From positions 1 through 43,945 of the forward strand of contig JAUWFS010000004.1 of assembly GCA_030606805.1 (NCBI GenBank): a stretch of 43,945 nucleotides of DNA, written 5' to 3'. Below the pieces are notes generated by a model. The model was not told the origin of the DNA. It saw nothing but the letters and a program-made list of their open reading frames with translations, and made no database searches. How positions within the stretch are numbered: position 1 is the stretch's first letter; each line of letters begins with the position of its first letter. Below are positions 1 to 7,539 of this stretch, in pieces. Position numbers and translations under genes: made by a program. The DNA is from B13-G4 sp030606805. GTDB lineage: Bacteria > Desulfobacterota > Desulfobacteria > Desulfobacterales > ETH-SRB1.

Positions 1-66
1 ATCTGTATTGAAAAAGATTTTTTGCAGCATTGATTCTTTAAATTCTTGTGAATATTCCGTGATCAT
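1..66 (-). CDS. IS3-like transposase OrfA, N-terminal start only (runs off left edge)
   Basis: On the minus strand an ATG at 66-64 opens a frame of 22 codons that stays open to the window edge. It reads MITEYSQEFKESMLQKIF, which resembles the usual opening of IS3/IS911-type OrfA helix-turn-helix proteins (YSxEFKxxxLxK). An AGAGG ribosome-site candidate lies 4-5 nt upstream. Only the first 22 residues are inside the window, so integrity and subgroup cannot be judged. The nearby truncated REP transposase and repeats fit an insertion-rich end. Alternative: any small DNA-binding protein with a similar opening. Confidence 0.5.
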   Translation of the reverse strand, partial: MITEYSQEFKESMLQKIFFNTD

Positions 67-128
67 GTAACCTCTCTATCGCCCTGTCAAATTGTAATTT
101 TTTTAACTCAATTGAGGCGACATCTACC

Positions 129-290
129 CTGACACATAGGGTTAGTGCTTGAACGAAAACTCAAAATACCTGAAATTATAGTCAGTTATATGCTATTCTC
201 AAATCGAAGATTTTTAGCAGTTAGCTTTTAGCTTAAAAAATCAAACAGATAACTCATTCAGCTAAGAGCTAACAGCTAATGGCTTTTTCA
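129..290. repeat. Intergenic element with GCTAA-type inverted arms and a 78-bp conserved body
   Basis: Positions 153-230 carry a body that recurs in reverse complement at 19221-19298 with only a few mismatches. It is followed by short degenerate units of the type TTAGCAGTTAGCTTTTAGCTT, and 260-285 holds the opposing GCTAAGAGCTAACAGCTAA arm. Together the arms could fold as a long imperfect hairpin. No gene lies in 67-387 apart from this element. Confidence 0.6.
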
Positions 291-387
291 CAAATCTTCA
301 CATCGGTAAATAAGCTGAAACTATTGCCAGCATTAAAAAAAATACTTTTCGGACAGGCGCTAATTATATTATTGATAGTAAACTTGC

Positions 388-633
388 ATGCCTATATTAG
401 CCCGCCTGGACGTACCGGGTGTTTTACATCACATCATCATCCGGGGAATTGAGCGTCGTAACATATTCAGAGACGATAAAGACAGAGATAATTTTATTGA
501 TCGTTTATCAGATCTTTTGCCTGCAACACAAACCGCCTGTTATGCTTGGACCTTTATCCCAAACCACGCACATTTTTTATTCCGAAGTAGTGGCGAAATA
601 TCAACTCTCATGAGAAGAAGTAAATTCAACTGA
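388..633 (+). pseudogene. Truncated REP-associated (Y1/HUH) transposase
   Basis: The 81 codons match the first third of the family that begins with a LARLDVPGVLHHIIIRGIER-type opening and continues through RRNIFRDDKDRDNF to the HUH motif NHAHFLF. These proteins normally run to roughly 200-330 residues and carry a catalytic tyrosine after the HUH motif. Here the frame stops 15 residues past the motif, so the tyrosine is absent and the copy cannot be active. No ribosome site precedes the ATG. A second, more decayed relic of the same N-terminus lies at 39618-39758. Confidence 0.75.
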
Positions 634-772
634 TCTCTTATACGATGGACTATAATGCCATATAAATAGCCATATAAAAATATTGACTTTTATCTTTAGT
701 CCCTATATTTTAATCGACATAACAAAATCAGAATCATTGGAGCTGGATATTGGCGAAAAGGAAAGAAAATAT

Positions 773-1003
773 ATGAAAGAGAAAATAAAATACACCAATG
801 AACCTATTGGGAAAGTGAGAGTTTTAAAAGACTTCCTGCCTTCACCGGAAGAACTTGTTCTAAAAAATGAAACAGTTAAGGTCACCATTTCACTCAGTAA
901 AATCAGTATTGATTTTTTTAAAAAAGAAGCAAAAAAGCATAATACCCAGTATCAAAAGATGATCAGAAGGCTCTTGGATGAGTACACAGCTCATCAACCA
1001 TAA
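773..1003 (+). CDS. CopG/BrnA-like ribbon-helix-helix antitoxin
   Basis: I chose the ATG at 773 rather than the upstream start at 683, because an AAAGGAAAG ribosome site precedes it and the protein then starts as MKEKIKYTNEPIGKVRVLKDF. The 76-residue product has the DFLPSPEELVLK segment and a C-terminal TVKVTISLSKISIDFFKKEA beta-helix-helix followed by YQKMIRRLLDEY. This is typical of CopG-type antitoxins paired with BrnT-like toxins. No intact toxin is visible directly upstream (634-772), so this is either an orphan antitoxin or its partner has decayed. It would act as a dimeric DNA-binding repressor and toxin neutraliser. Confidence 0.65.
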   Translation: MKEKIKYTNEPIGKVRVLKDFLPSPEELVLKNETVKVTISLSKISIDFFKKEAKKHNTQYQKMIRRLLDEYTAHQP

Positions 1004-1017
1004 CCTTGCCATGCTGG

Positions 1018-2130
1018 TTAGAACTTTTTATCTTTCAGTCTTTTTTCAACAACGCAATATACACCTTTTCCACTCATGGCAGGTGCAAAGCATTTGCTGT
1101 CGGAAAGGCAATTCGCCTTGTCTTGATTCCCGGATTTCCAGCGGTTAATTAAATCAGGTTCTCTTATGAATGGCCTGCTCATGGAAATATAGTCCGCAAT
1201 ATTATTGTCAACTATATCGTTTGCAACTTCAAAGGACCTGATTCCACCCACAAGAATCAGCGGTATGTCAATACTTTCCTTAAAAGCACGTGCTGCATCT
1301 TTAAAATAGGCTTCATCATCTTCGGATGATATACCTTTTCTTACAGGACTTAGCTTTCCTGAAACAGCAGTTCCACCGCTGATTTCTATTGCATCTATCC
1401 CCTCCTCTTTAAGCATTGCCCCTGCTTTTATTGATTCTTCGAGTTCCAGGCCGCCTTCCAGAAAATCCCTTGAATTCATTTTTATTAGCACCGGATAGTT
1501 GTTACCAAGTTGCTTTCTTATACTTCTTAATATCTCAATAAGAATATATGCCCTGTTTTCTATACTGCCTCCATATTGATCTTTCCTTTTATTGAAAGCA
1601 GGTGAAAGAAACTGGTTTAAGAGGTAACCGTGAGCTGCATGAATCTGAACACCATCAAAACCTGCGCTTTTCCCTCGTATAGCAGCCTGGCCGAATGCTT
1701 CAATTAAATCCTCAATATCATCTAAATCCATTTCCTTTGAAAGATATTTAGCAAAACCGCTCAAGGATGATGGAGCAACAGGTGTTTCTCCTGTTAGCTT
1801 GGGATTTGCAAACATGCCGGCATGCGCAAGCTGAACTACGATTTTTCCGCCTTTTTCATGGACAGCATCTGTTATCTCTTGCAGGCTGGGAATAAGTTCG
1901 TCTTTGTAAATACCTAACTGCCATGGGCTTGCCTGGCCTCTTTTACTAACATAGGCATGTCCGGTAATAATTAAACCAACCCCTCCTTCTGCAAGCTTAA
2001 CCATCAATTCAACAAGCTTTGGCGTACATGATCCATCATCTCCGGCCATACCCGCCCAGGTTGCTGAACGAACAAATCTGTTCTTAATAGTCATTCCATT
2101 AATTTCCGTAGCTTCAAACAGTTTAGACAT
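1018..2130 (-). CDS. Old yellow enzyme family NADH:flavin oxidoreductase
   Basis: The 370-residue protein is a single FMN-binding TIM barrel of the OYE family. It shows the LFEATEINGMTIKNRFVRSA opening, QLAHAGM, the substrate-site HAAHGYLLNQFLSP motif, YGGSIENR and the phosphate-binding LVGGIRS/ISMSRPFIREPDL segments near the C-terminus. It ends with a cysteine-bearing tail (CLSDSKCFAP...YCVV) but lacks the extra Fe-S and FAD domains of the long 2,4-dienoyl-CoA reductase subclass. The expected role is NAD(P)H-dependent reduction of an activated C=C bond; the substrate is unknown. A duplicate of its first ~55 codons lies at 5427-5592. Originally it probably lay directly downstream of the UDP-sugar dehydrogenase now at 5924-7237. 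Confidence 0.85.
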   Translation of the reverse strand: MSKLFEATEINGMTIKNRFVRSATWAGMAGDDGSCTPKLVELMVKLAEGGVGLIITGHAYVSKRGQASPWQLGIYKDELIPSLQEITDAVHEKGGKIVVQLAHAGMFANPKLTGETPVAPSSLSGFAKYLSKEMDLDDIEDLIEAFGQAAIRGKSAGFDGVQIHAAHGYLLNQFLSPAFNKRKDQYGGSIENRAYILIEILRSIRKQLGNNYPVLIKMNSRDFLEGGLELEESIKAGAMLKEEGIDAIEISGGTAVSGKLSPVRKGISSEDDEAYFKDAARAFKESIDIPLILVGGIRSFEVANDIVDNNIADYISMSRPFIREPDLINRWKSGNQDKANCLSDSKCFAPAMSGKGVYCVVEKRLKDKKF

Positions 2131-2153
2131 ACCAGCCTCCTATATAAAAATAC

Positions 2154-2397
2154 TTAGGTGAATAGACTGAAGGCGCCCTTTAAATCCATTACAAGCGGCA
2201 CCCCATTTGTACACAAACCGGCAATTTTCGAAAGACCAATCTCCCTGTATGGTTTATGAACAACAGCCACAATAACTCCATCAACCCCTGTAAGCCCTTG
2301 AATATCCTGCTGCAGTTCAAGATTGTAATACATTCCGGCTTCGTTTGCTTCTACCAAATTATTTTTTAGCGAACCCTAATTACCTTTGTATCTCCTA
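2154..2397 (-). pseudogene. Fragment of UDP-sugar dehydrogenase C-terminus (duplicate of 5924-7237)
   Basis: Positions 2167-2355 are nearly identical to 5970-6158, the C-terminal UDP-binding domain of the dehydrogenase gene. They translate to segments such as YYNLELQQDIQGLTGVDGVI and VAVVHKPYREIGL. Similarity resumes at about 2377-2397 (TAATTACCTTTGTAT), so this copy also carries a small internal deletion. It has no N-terminal NAD domain or catalytic cysteine and is a duplication scar. It sits just upstream of the OYE gene in the same orientation as the intact copy. Confidence 0.85.
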
Positions 2398-2442
2398 TTA
2401 AACAGTTGAGTTGCATATTGACTGTGTTTTCAATAGGAGTCG

Positions 2443-2585
2443 GGTAGTCCCTACAAAACAGTGCAGGTCAATAATTTCAAGCAGTTAGCGCCCAGTTGCT
2501 GTGAATGAGTTCATGCGTGAATCAAGGCTTTGCAGAGTGTACCAAGCATCTTTTTGACCACCTGCACTGTTTTGTAGGGACTACC
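2443..2585. mobile_element. 143-bp MITE with 26-bp perfect terminal inverted repeats
   Basis: The left end 2443-2468 (GGTAGTCCCTACAAAACAGT and six more bases) is the exact reverse complement of 2560-2585. The interior has no coding capacity, so a transposase must act in trans. No clear target duplication is visible at the borders. The element lies in the spacer upstream of the pfkB-like operon. Confidence 0.7.
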
Positions 2586-2710
2586 GGATTTCGAGCTTCG
2601 TGCTTCGAATTTATTGAAAATTGAATAAGTAAGCAATTCTTGTGAATTCAGGAGGTTATCAGCTTAAATGACGTGGCCCCGAGGTATTATATCAATAGCA
2701 TTTCAAATGT

Positions 2711-2739
2711 TTTACATCAATACTAAGCTGTGCTATTAT
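2711..2739 (+). promoter_or_regulatory. Sigma-70-type promoter candidate for the pfkB-CBS-antiporter operon
   Basis: TTTACA at 2711-2716 and TATTAT at 2734-2739 are separated by 17 nt, close to the consensus spacing. The first gene starts about 72 nt downstream, with GAGG 7-8 nt before its ATG. No operator-like palindrome overlaps it. Confidence 0.45.
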
Positions 2740-2810
2740 AAAATTGTTTTTTAAATATATTTTTGGCGCAATTTTAAGCCCTAAAGAACGGGGAAACAAA
2801 GAGGTACTCA

Positions 2811-3749
2811 ATGATTGTAACTGTAACCTTAAATCCCGCCATTGATCATCTTCTATTTTTTTCCGAAATCTCTATGGGAAAACTGAATCGGGCTGTATCG
2901 ACCTTGAGAATGCCTGGAGGAAAAGGCATTAATGTTGCCGGCTCCCTGGCGGTCTTAGGAGATGAAGTTGTAGCCACCGGCTTTTTAGGTGGTCAGGGCA
3001 GCCGCTCGTTCGAGGGATCTTTAAGAAAGATTGGAGTGACCACCAGCTTCACTTACGTAGACCAGGAGATTAGAACGGACTTTTATATTATTGAAGATAA
3101 AAAAAATAGACAGTCTCTGTTTATAGAAAAAAGCTCTCACATAGAACTACGTTATCTTAACAGCTTCAAAGCAAATTTCAAAAGACTGCTTCACTCCGCA
3201 AAACTCGTAGAAATTGGAGGAAGCCTTCCTAAAGGGATTCCCCCAAACTTTATTAATGAACTTATTCTTTCCGCTAACAAGAAGAAAGTAAAAGTAGTTC
3301 TTAATCTTCAAGAATCGATTCTCAAAGAATGCCTGGCCGGCACTTCCTTTTTTATTGTTTGTCCAGACTTGAGAGAAAGTTGTTATATCTTTGGAGAAAA
3401 TCTATGTAATGCGGCATCGCGCCACAAAGCAGCCCAATGGTTACTTAATAAAGGAGCGGAAATAGTTATACTAAAGTACGGGGATCTATGTTATTTTGTG
3501 GCAAAAAAAGATGAAGCATGGGAAGGGAAAATTGGAATTGAAGGATCTAATGTTATCATGCTGGGAGTTCGAGATGGAATGATCGCCGGCTTTATTCATA
3601 ATTACTTGAAAACAAATGATATTGGAGAAGCTCTCAAATTTGGCTTGGGAGCCGCACTTTCAACAGCCCTGAACAAAATGAACTATATACATTCTGAAAA
3701 GCAAGCTGAAGAGCTTTGTGCCATGGCAAAACTAAGGAAGATCGCCTAA
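2811..3749 (+). CDS. PfkB-family sugar kinase, FruK/LacC-like, with an altered catalytic loop
   Basis: The 312-residue protein follows the 1-phosphofructokinase/tagatose-6-phosphate kinase pattern. It has TVTLNPAIDH at the N-terminus, the PfkB signature GGKGINVAGSLAVLG (residues 36-50) and GGSLPKGIPPNF (136-147). The second signature normally reads N-x-x-GAGDSMVAGF. Here it is GVRDGMIAGF (252-261): the catalytic-base Asp255 remains, but the anion-hole Gly is replaced by Arg254. Activity is therefore uncertain; it may be a divergent kinase or a sensor. The stop is 1 nt before the next gene's ATG, so it is translationally coupled to the CBS protein. Expected substrate: a phosphorylated ketohexose. 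Confidence 0.75.
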   Translation: MIVTVTLNPAIDHLLFFSEISMGKLNRAVSTLRMPGGKGINVAGSLAVLGDEVVATGFLGGQGSRSFEGSLRKIGVTTSFTYVDQEIRTDFYIIEDKKNRQSLFIEKSSHIELRYLNSFKANFKRLLHSAKLVEIGGSLPKGIPPNFINELILSANKKKVKVVLNLQESILKECLAGTSFFIVCPDLRESCYIFGENLCNAASRHKAAQWLLNKGAEIVILKYGDLCYFVAKKDEAWEGKIGIEGSNVIMLGVRDGMIAGFIHNYLKTNDIGEALKFGLGAALSTALNKMNYIHSEKQAEELCAMAKLRKIA

Positions 3750-3750
3750 G

Positions 3751-4206
3751 ATGAAAAAAGTAAAGGACTTTATAACAAGAGACCTTACTTCAGTTACAGA
3801 AGATACTCCGCTCAAGGAAGTAGCGGAATTACTTTCCATCCGCGAACTTATCGGTATCCCGGTAGTAAATAAAAAAAACGAGGTCACTGGTTGGATCTCA
3901 GAAACAGATATTATCACCTCCATCTTTCCTGAAAAAGTAAAAATCGAAAACCCGGATGTAATTCATCTCATGAATATTTCTCAAGTCGTTAAAAAGTTAA
4001 CTCAGGTCGGTCAGGCGATGGTTAGAGATTATATGATCAAAGATATATATTACGTCGATGAAGATACCCCTGCTTCTTATGTAGTCGAGCTAATGCTTCA
4101 TAAAGACTTCAAACGCATGCCGGTTGTTAGAAATAAACGCCTGGTAGGCATAGTCGACCGGTCAAGCTTATCCCGCATATTACTTGAAGAAGGTTCTATT
4201 GATTAA
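3751..4206 (+). CDS. Stand-alone CBS-domain pair protein
   Basis: The 151 residues form two CBS motifs: residues 1-57 (VKDFITRDLTSVTEDTPLKE through EVTGWISETDII) and 92-148 (VRDYMIKDIYYVDEDTPASY through RLVGIVDRSSLSRIL). CBS pairs bind adenine nucleotides and sense energy charge. The gene starts 1 nt after the kinase stop and ends 2 nt before the antiporter ATG, so all three are one transcript. The likely role, by inference, is adenylate-dependent control of the antiporter or the kinase. Confidence 0.8.
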   Translation: MKKVKDFITRDLTSVTEDTPLKEVAELLSIRELIGIPVVNKKNEVTGWISETDIITSIFPEKVKIENPDVIHLMNISQVVKKLTQVGQAMVRDYMIKDIYYVDEDTPASYVVELMLHKDFKRMPVVRNKRLVGIVDRSSLSRILLEEGSID

Positions 4207-4208
4207 CT

Positions 4209-5429
4209 ATGTGGATCGAACAGCTTTTAACAACATTTAAACAGGATGTTTTCCTTTCAGCTTCAGGCCTTCTTATAATAGGTTTTATTTTCGGCCGGCT
4301 GATAAACATGGTAAGACTTCCCAGGGTTACAGGTTATATTATAGCCGGCATCATTTTTGGCCCCTCCTTATTAAACATATTTAGTAAAAATGACTTGTCT
4401 CAATTTGATTTTATCCCTCAGCTTGCCTTGGGAATCATTGCCTTAACCATCGGAGCCGGATTAAGCTTTGGTCTTGTAAAAAGGCTCGGTTTTCGTTTTA
4501 TCCTCATTACCATTTCACAGGCAGTGGGAGCATTTCTCCTGGTTTTTGTTTTTCTTTATCTTTTCAAGATGCCTATAGGTGCCGCTCTCCCATTGGCCGC
4601 TATTGCCACCGCAACCGCACCTGCAGCTACAGTGGCAATTATAAGAGAATACCATGCTCAGGGGCCTTTAACCGAAACAACTTTAGCTGTGGTTGCTCTG
4701 GACGATGCAATCGCCATCATTCTCTTTGGCCTGGTTTTGACTTTTGACCTCACGCAGCTATCAACTTTTGGCGAGACTGCTTTTCGGTCCTTAGCTGCCT
4801 CTTTCATGGAAATTTTAGCAGCACTGGTCATCGGAGTTATACTTGGTCTGGTAACCCACTTTCTTATTAAGATCACCAAAGAAGTTACTGATAGTCTTAT
4901 TATTATTTTAGCAATAGTTTTGTTAGGAATCGGATTAGCCTCTGTCTCGCATACTTCGGCTCTTCTGACTAATATGTTTTTGGGTTTAACTCTTGTAAAT
5001 ATCTCCTCAAGGAACAGTGATATTGTTACTAATCTGGAGAGGCTGACCCCGCCCATCTATTGTTTTTTCTTTGTATTGGCTGGTGCGCACTTGAACCTGA
5101 AAATATTTACGACCCTGGGACCAAGCATGATTACCTGGGGAATTATTTTTGTATTCGCACGTATTATAGGAAAAATCGTTGGAACTTATGTGGGAGGGGC
5201 TCTTTCCGGTGCATCTGAAGCTATCAAGAAATATTTGGGACTGACCTTGATCCCTCAAGCTGGTGTTGCTATTGGTCTAACCCTTCTAATTACCGAGGAT
5301 TCCAGCTACTTTGAATTCCAGTCAGTCATCTTGGATATCACTTTAGTTGCGGTAGCTTTTAATGAGATATTTGGACCGGTCTGCACAAAATTTGCTTTCT
5401 TTAAAGCAAAAGAAATTAGTAACCGTTAA
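4209..5429 (+). CDS. CPA2-family Na+/H+ antiporter (NapA/KefB-like), no RCK domain
   Basis: The 406-residue protein is almost wholly hydrophobic, with about 11-13 membrane segments. It has the CPA2 signature around residues 134-170: ATATAPAATVAIIREYHAQG, then VVALDDAIAI with adjacent Asp165-Asp166. That Asp pair is the ion-binding motif of electrogenic exchangers such as NapA. There is no C-terminal RCK or TrkA domain; the CBS protein encoded 2 nt upstream may supply cytoplasmic regulation. The stop codon coincides with the first bases of the duplicated OYE fragment at 5427, so the C-terminus may have been trimmed by the rearrangement that formed this junction. Confidence 0.85.
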   Translation: MWIEQLLTTFKQDVFLSASGLLIIGFIFGRLINMVRLPRVTGYIIAGIIFGPSLLNIFSKNDLSQFDFIPQLALGIIALTIGAGLSFGLVKRLGFRFILITISQAVGAFLLVFVFLYLFKMPIGAALPLAAIATATAPAATVAIIREYHAQGPLTETTLAVVALDDAIAIILFGLVLTFDLTQLSTFGETAFRSLAASFMEILAALVIGVILGLVTHFLIKITKEVTDSLIIILAIVLLGIGLASVSHTSALLTNMFLGLTLVNISSRNSDIVTNLERLTPPIYCFFFVLAGAHLNLKIFTTLGPSMITWGIIFVFARIIGKIVGTYVGGALSGASEAIKKYLGLTLIPQAGVAIGLTLLITEDSSYFEFQSVILDITLVAVAFNEIFGPVCTKFAFFKAKEISNR

Positions 5430-5592
5430 TAATTAAACCAACCCCTCCTTCTGCAAGCTTAACCATCAATTCAACAAGCTTTGGCGTACATGATCCGTCA
5501 TCACCTGCCATACCCGCCCAAGTTGCTGAACGAACAAATCTGTTCTTAATGGTCATTCCATTAATTTCCGTAGCTTCAAACAGTATAGACAC
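5427..5592 (-). pseudogene. Fragment of OYE gene 5' end (duplicate of 1965-2130)
   Basis: This 166-bp stretch matches 1965-2130 with about seven mismatches. It covers the first ~55 codons of the OYE gene, but the start codon is altered (CAC in place of CAT on the plus strand). The rest of the gene is absent and the antiporter abuts it. Together with 2154-2397 it defines a duplicated junction flanking the pfkB-CBS-antiporter block. Confidence 0.9.
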
Positions 5593-5728
5593 AGCAGCAC
5601 CCCCTGAGACCTCTGAAAAGCCTCCTTTTGCCTAATTGAACATTTTAGCTTTATGAAACATAACCGGCTGTGCGCAAGCTTCAGGTATGATCGAATTCAA
5701 AACAGGAAACTGCTTGAACGCATTAGAG

Positions 5729-5828
5729 ATCGTTAAGAAAGAACCTTGCAGGATCTTGTTCATTCTTTATTAATGGATTGGCAACTGTTACTATTGTTTT
5801 CATTCGAGGCGAGTTCTTTCTTTACGAT
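5729..5828. repeat. 100-bp inverted-repeat element between OYE fragment and dehydrogenase
   Basis: ATCGTTAAGAAAGAAC at 5729-5744 is repeated inverted, with one mismatch, at 5813-5828. The 68-nt interior has no coding capacity. It could be a MITE remnant or part of an RNA hairpin. The rest of 5593-5923 holds CTTCAG-type repeat units (5871-5920) and no gene. Confidence 0.4.
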
Positions 5829-5923
5829 ATCTTATGCGTGAGTTTTTCATGGTTTGAATTTGATTATACCTGAAGCTCCATGACAGCCCTCCACCTTCAG
5901 CCTTCAACCTTCAACCTGTTTTC

Positions 5924-7237
5924 TTACAGCCTCCAATATGTAATACCAAGTTCCTTTGCCTCAGCAATGCTGAAAGCGCCCTTTAAATCCATTACAAGCG
6001 GCACCCCATTTGTACACAAACCAGCAATTTTCGGAAGACCAAGCTCCCTGTATGGTTTATGAACAACAGCCACAATAACTCCATCAACCCCTGTAAAGCA
6101 TTGAATATCCTGCTGCAGTTCAAGATTGTAATACATTCTGGCTTCGTTTGCTTCTGCCAGCGGATCATGTATATAAACTTCTATCCCATAATCCTTAAGC
6201 TCGTTTATGATTGTAATTACCTTTGTATTTCTCAAATCAGGCACATCTTCCTTAAAGGTAAGCCCCAGTATCGCAATTTTTGCACCACGCACCTGCTTAC
6301 CCGCTCTAATGAGCAACCTAACAGCCTGTTCTGCAACATATTTACCAATATTATCATTAATTCTTCTACCCGCTAAAATCATTTCAGGACGGTACCCTAA
6401 AGATTCGGCCTTAAAGGTCAAATAATATGGATCAACCCCTATACAGTGTCCACCAACCAGACCTGGTCTGAAAGAAAGAAAATTCCATTTTGTTCCTGCA
6501 GCCTCAAGCACTTCTAAAGTATCTATTCCAATTTTATTAAAAATCATGGAAAGTTCATTCATAAGCGCTATGTTTAAATCTCTCTGCGTATTTTCAATAA
6601 CCTTGGCTGCTTCTGCTACTTTTATGGAAGAAACCCTGTGGATTCCCGCCTTTACCACCGTACCATAGACATCATATAAAAGATCCGCTGTTTCTTCATC
6701 CGAGCCTGAAACCACTTTAACTATACTTTCAAGACTGTGCTCCTTGTCGCCGGGATTTATTCTTTCCGGAGAATAACCAACTGTAAAATCTCTCCCCAGT
6801 ATAAACCCTGATCCCCGCTCCAGGATGGGAACACAGACTTCTTCCGTAGCGCCTGGATAAACCGTGGATTCAAACACAATGCATGATCCTTTAAGCATAT
6901 TTTCCCCAACTTCTTTTGAAGCTCCAATCAAAGGCCCTAAATCCGGAATCCTATGCTCGTCAATCGGTGTGGGCACGGCAACAATAATCAGGCTGCATGA
7001 GGACAGGGTTTTTGGATCGCTGGTGAAAAATATTTCAGCTTTACTCAAATCTTCTTCAGAGACCTCAAGTGTTCGGTCATAGCCTGATTCAAGCTCTTTA
7101 ATCCTGTCAGCTTTCAGATCATAGCCAACCACTTCAAAGTGCTTTGAAAGATGAACAGCCAGGGGAAGCCCGACATATCCCAGACCAACAACAGCGACTT
7201 TACTCTTACGTGAAACCAATGATTCAAATGTTACCAT
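5924..7237 (-). CDS. tviB: Nucleotide-sugar dehydrogenase (UDP-N-acetylhexosamine 6-dehydrogenase, TviB/WbpA-like)
   Basis: The 437-residue protein has all three UDP-glucose/GDP-mannose dehydrogenase domains. These are a Rossmann NAD site (VAVVGLGYVGLPLA, residues 14-27), a central helical domain with the conserved Lys206 region (IKVAEAAKVIEN) and the catalytic thiol Cys265 in GLVGGHCIGVDPYYLT, and a C-terminal UDP-binding domain (LGLTFKEDVPDLRNTK). The GGHCIGVDPYYLT form is typical of enzymes oxidising UDP-GlcNAc, UDP-GalNAc or UDP-ManNAc to uronic acids for surface polysaccharide. No other polysaccharide gene is adjacent. Its 3' end is duplicated at 2154-2397. The exact substrate is an inference. 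Confidence 0.85.
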   Translation of the reverse strand: MVTFESLVSRKSKVAVVGLGYVGLPLAVHLSKHFEVVGYDLKADRIKELESGYDRTLEVSEEDLSKAEIFFTSDPKTLSSCSLIIVAVPTPIDEHRIPDLGPLIGASKEVGENMLKGSCIVFESTVYPGATEEVCVPILERGSGFILGRDFTVGYSPERINPGDKEHSLESIVKVVSGSDEETADLLYDVYGTVVKAGIHRVSSIKVAEAAKVIENTQRDLNIALMNELSMIFNKIGIDTLEVLEAAGTKWNFLSFRPGLVGGHCIGVDPYYLTFKAESLGYRPEMILAGRRINDNIGKYVAEQAVRLLIRAGKQVRGAKIAILGLTFKEDVPDLRNTKVITIINELKDYGIEVYIHDPLAEANEARMYYNLELQQDIQCFTGVDGVIVAVVHKPYRELGLPKIAGLCTNGVPLVMDLKGAFSIAEAKELGITYWRL

Positions 7238-7256
7238 AGCTTATTCTCCATTAAAT

Positions 7257-7470
7257 TAAGTGCCTAAAGTGAGCTAAAGTGCCTAAAATGCCTAAAGTTG
7301 TGGTACGCCTTCGGCGTGCTAATTGATAATCCAGAGTTGCAGGAGTTACTCCTCCTTTGCGCATTGACGACTGAAGGAATCTATATAAAATGGCAGAATT
7401 CCTTAACTTTAGGCACTTTAATATACTTTAGGCATTTTAGGCACTATCTTTTCTATTTTAGGCACTTCTT
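7257..7470. repeat. Intergenic inverted arms of CCTAAAG/CTTTAGG units
   Basis: The left arm, about 7260-7300, repeats GTGCCTAAAGTG-type units. The right arm, 7403-7468, repeats CTTTAGGCACTTTA-type units in the opposite sense, around a ~100-nt core. The same family recurs at 23305-23610. No gene is seen in 7238-7539; the plus-strand frame across it is repeat-derived. Confidence 0.65.
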
Positions 7471-7539
7471 ATTCATCTATCTTATCCTACCGAATTCATT
7501 AAGCAAAAAATGGAAATTCCTATACTATCAAGTTTTATG

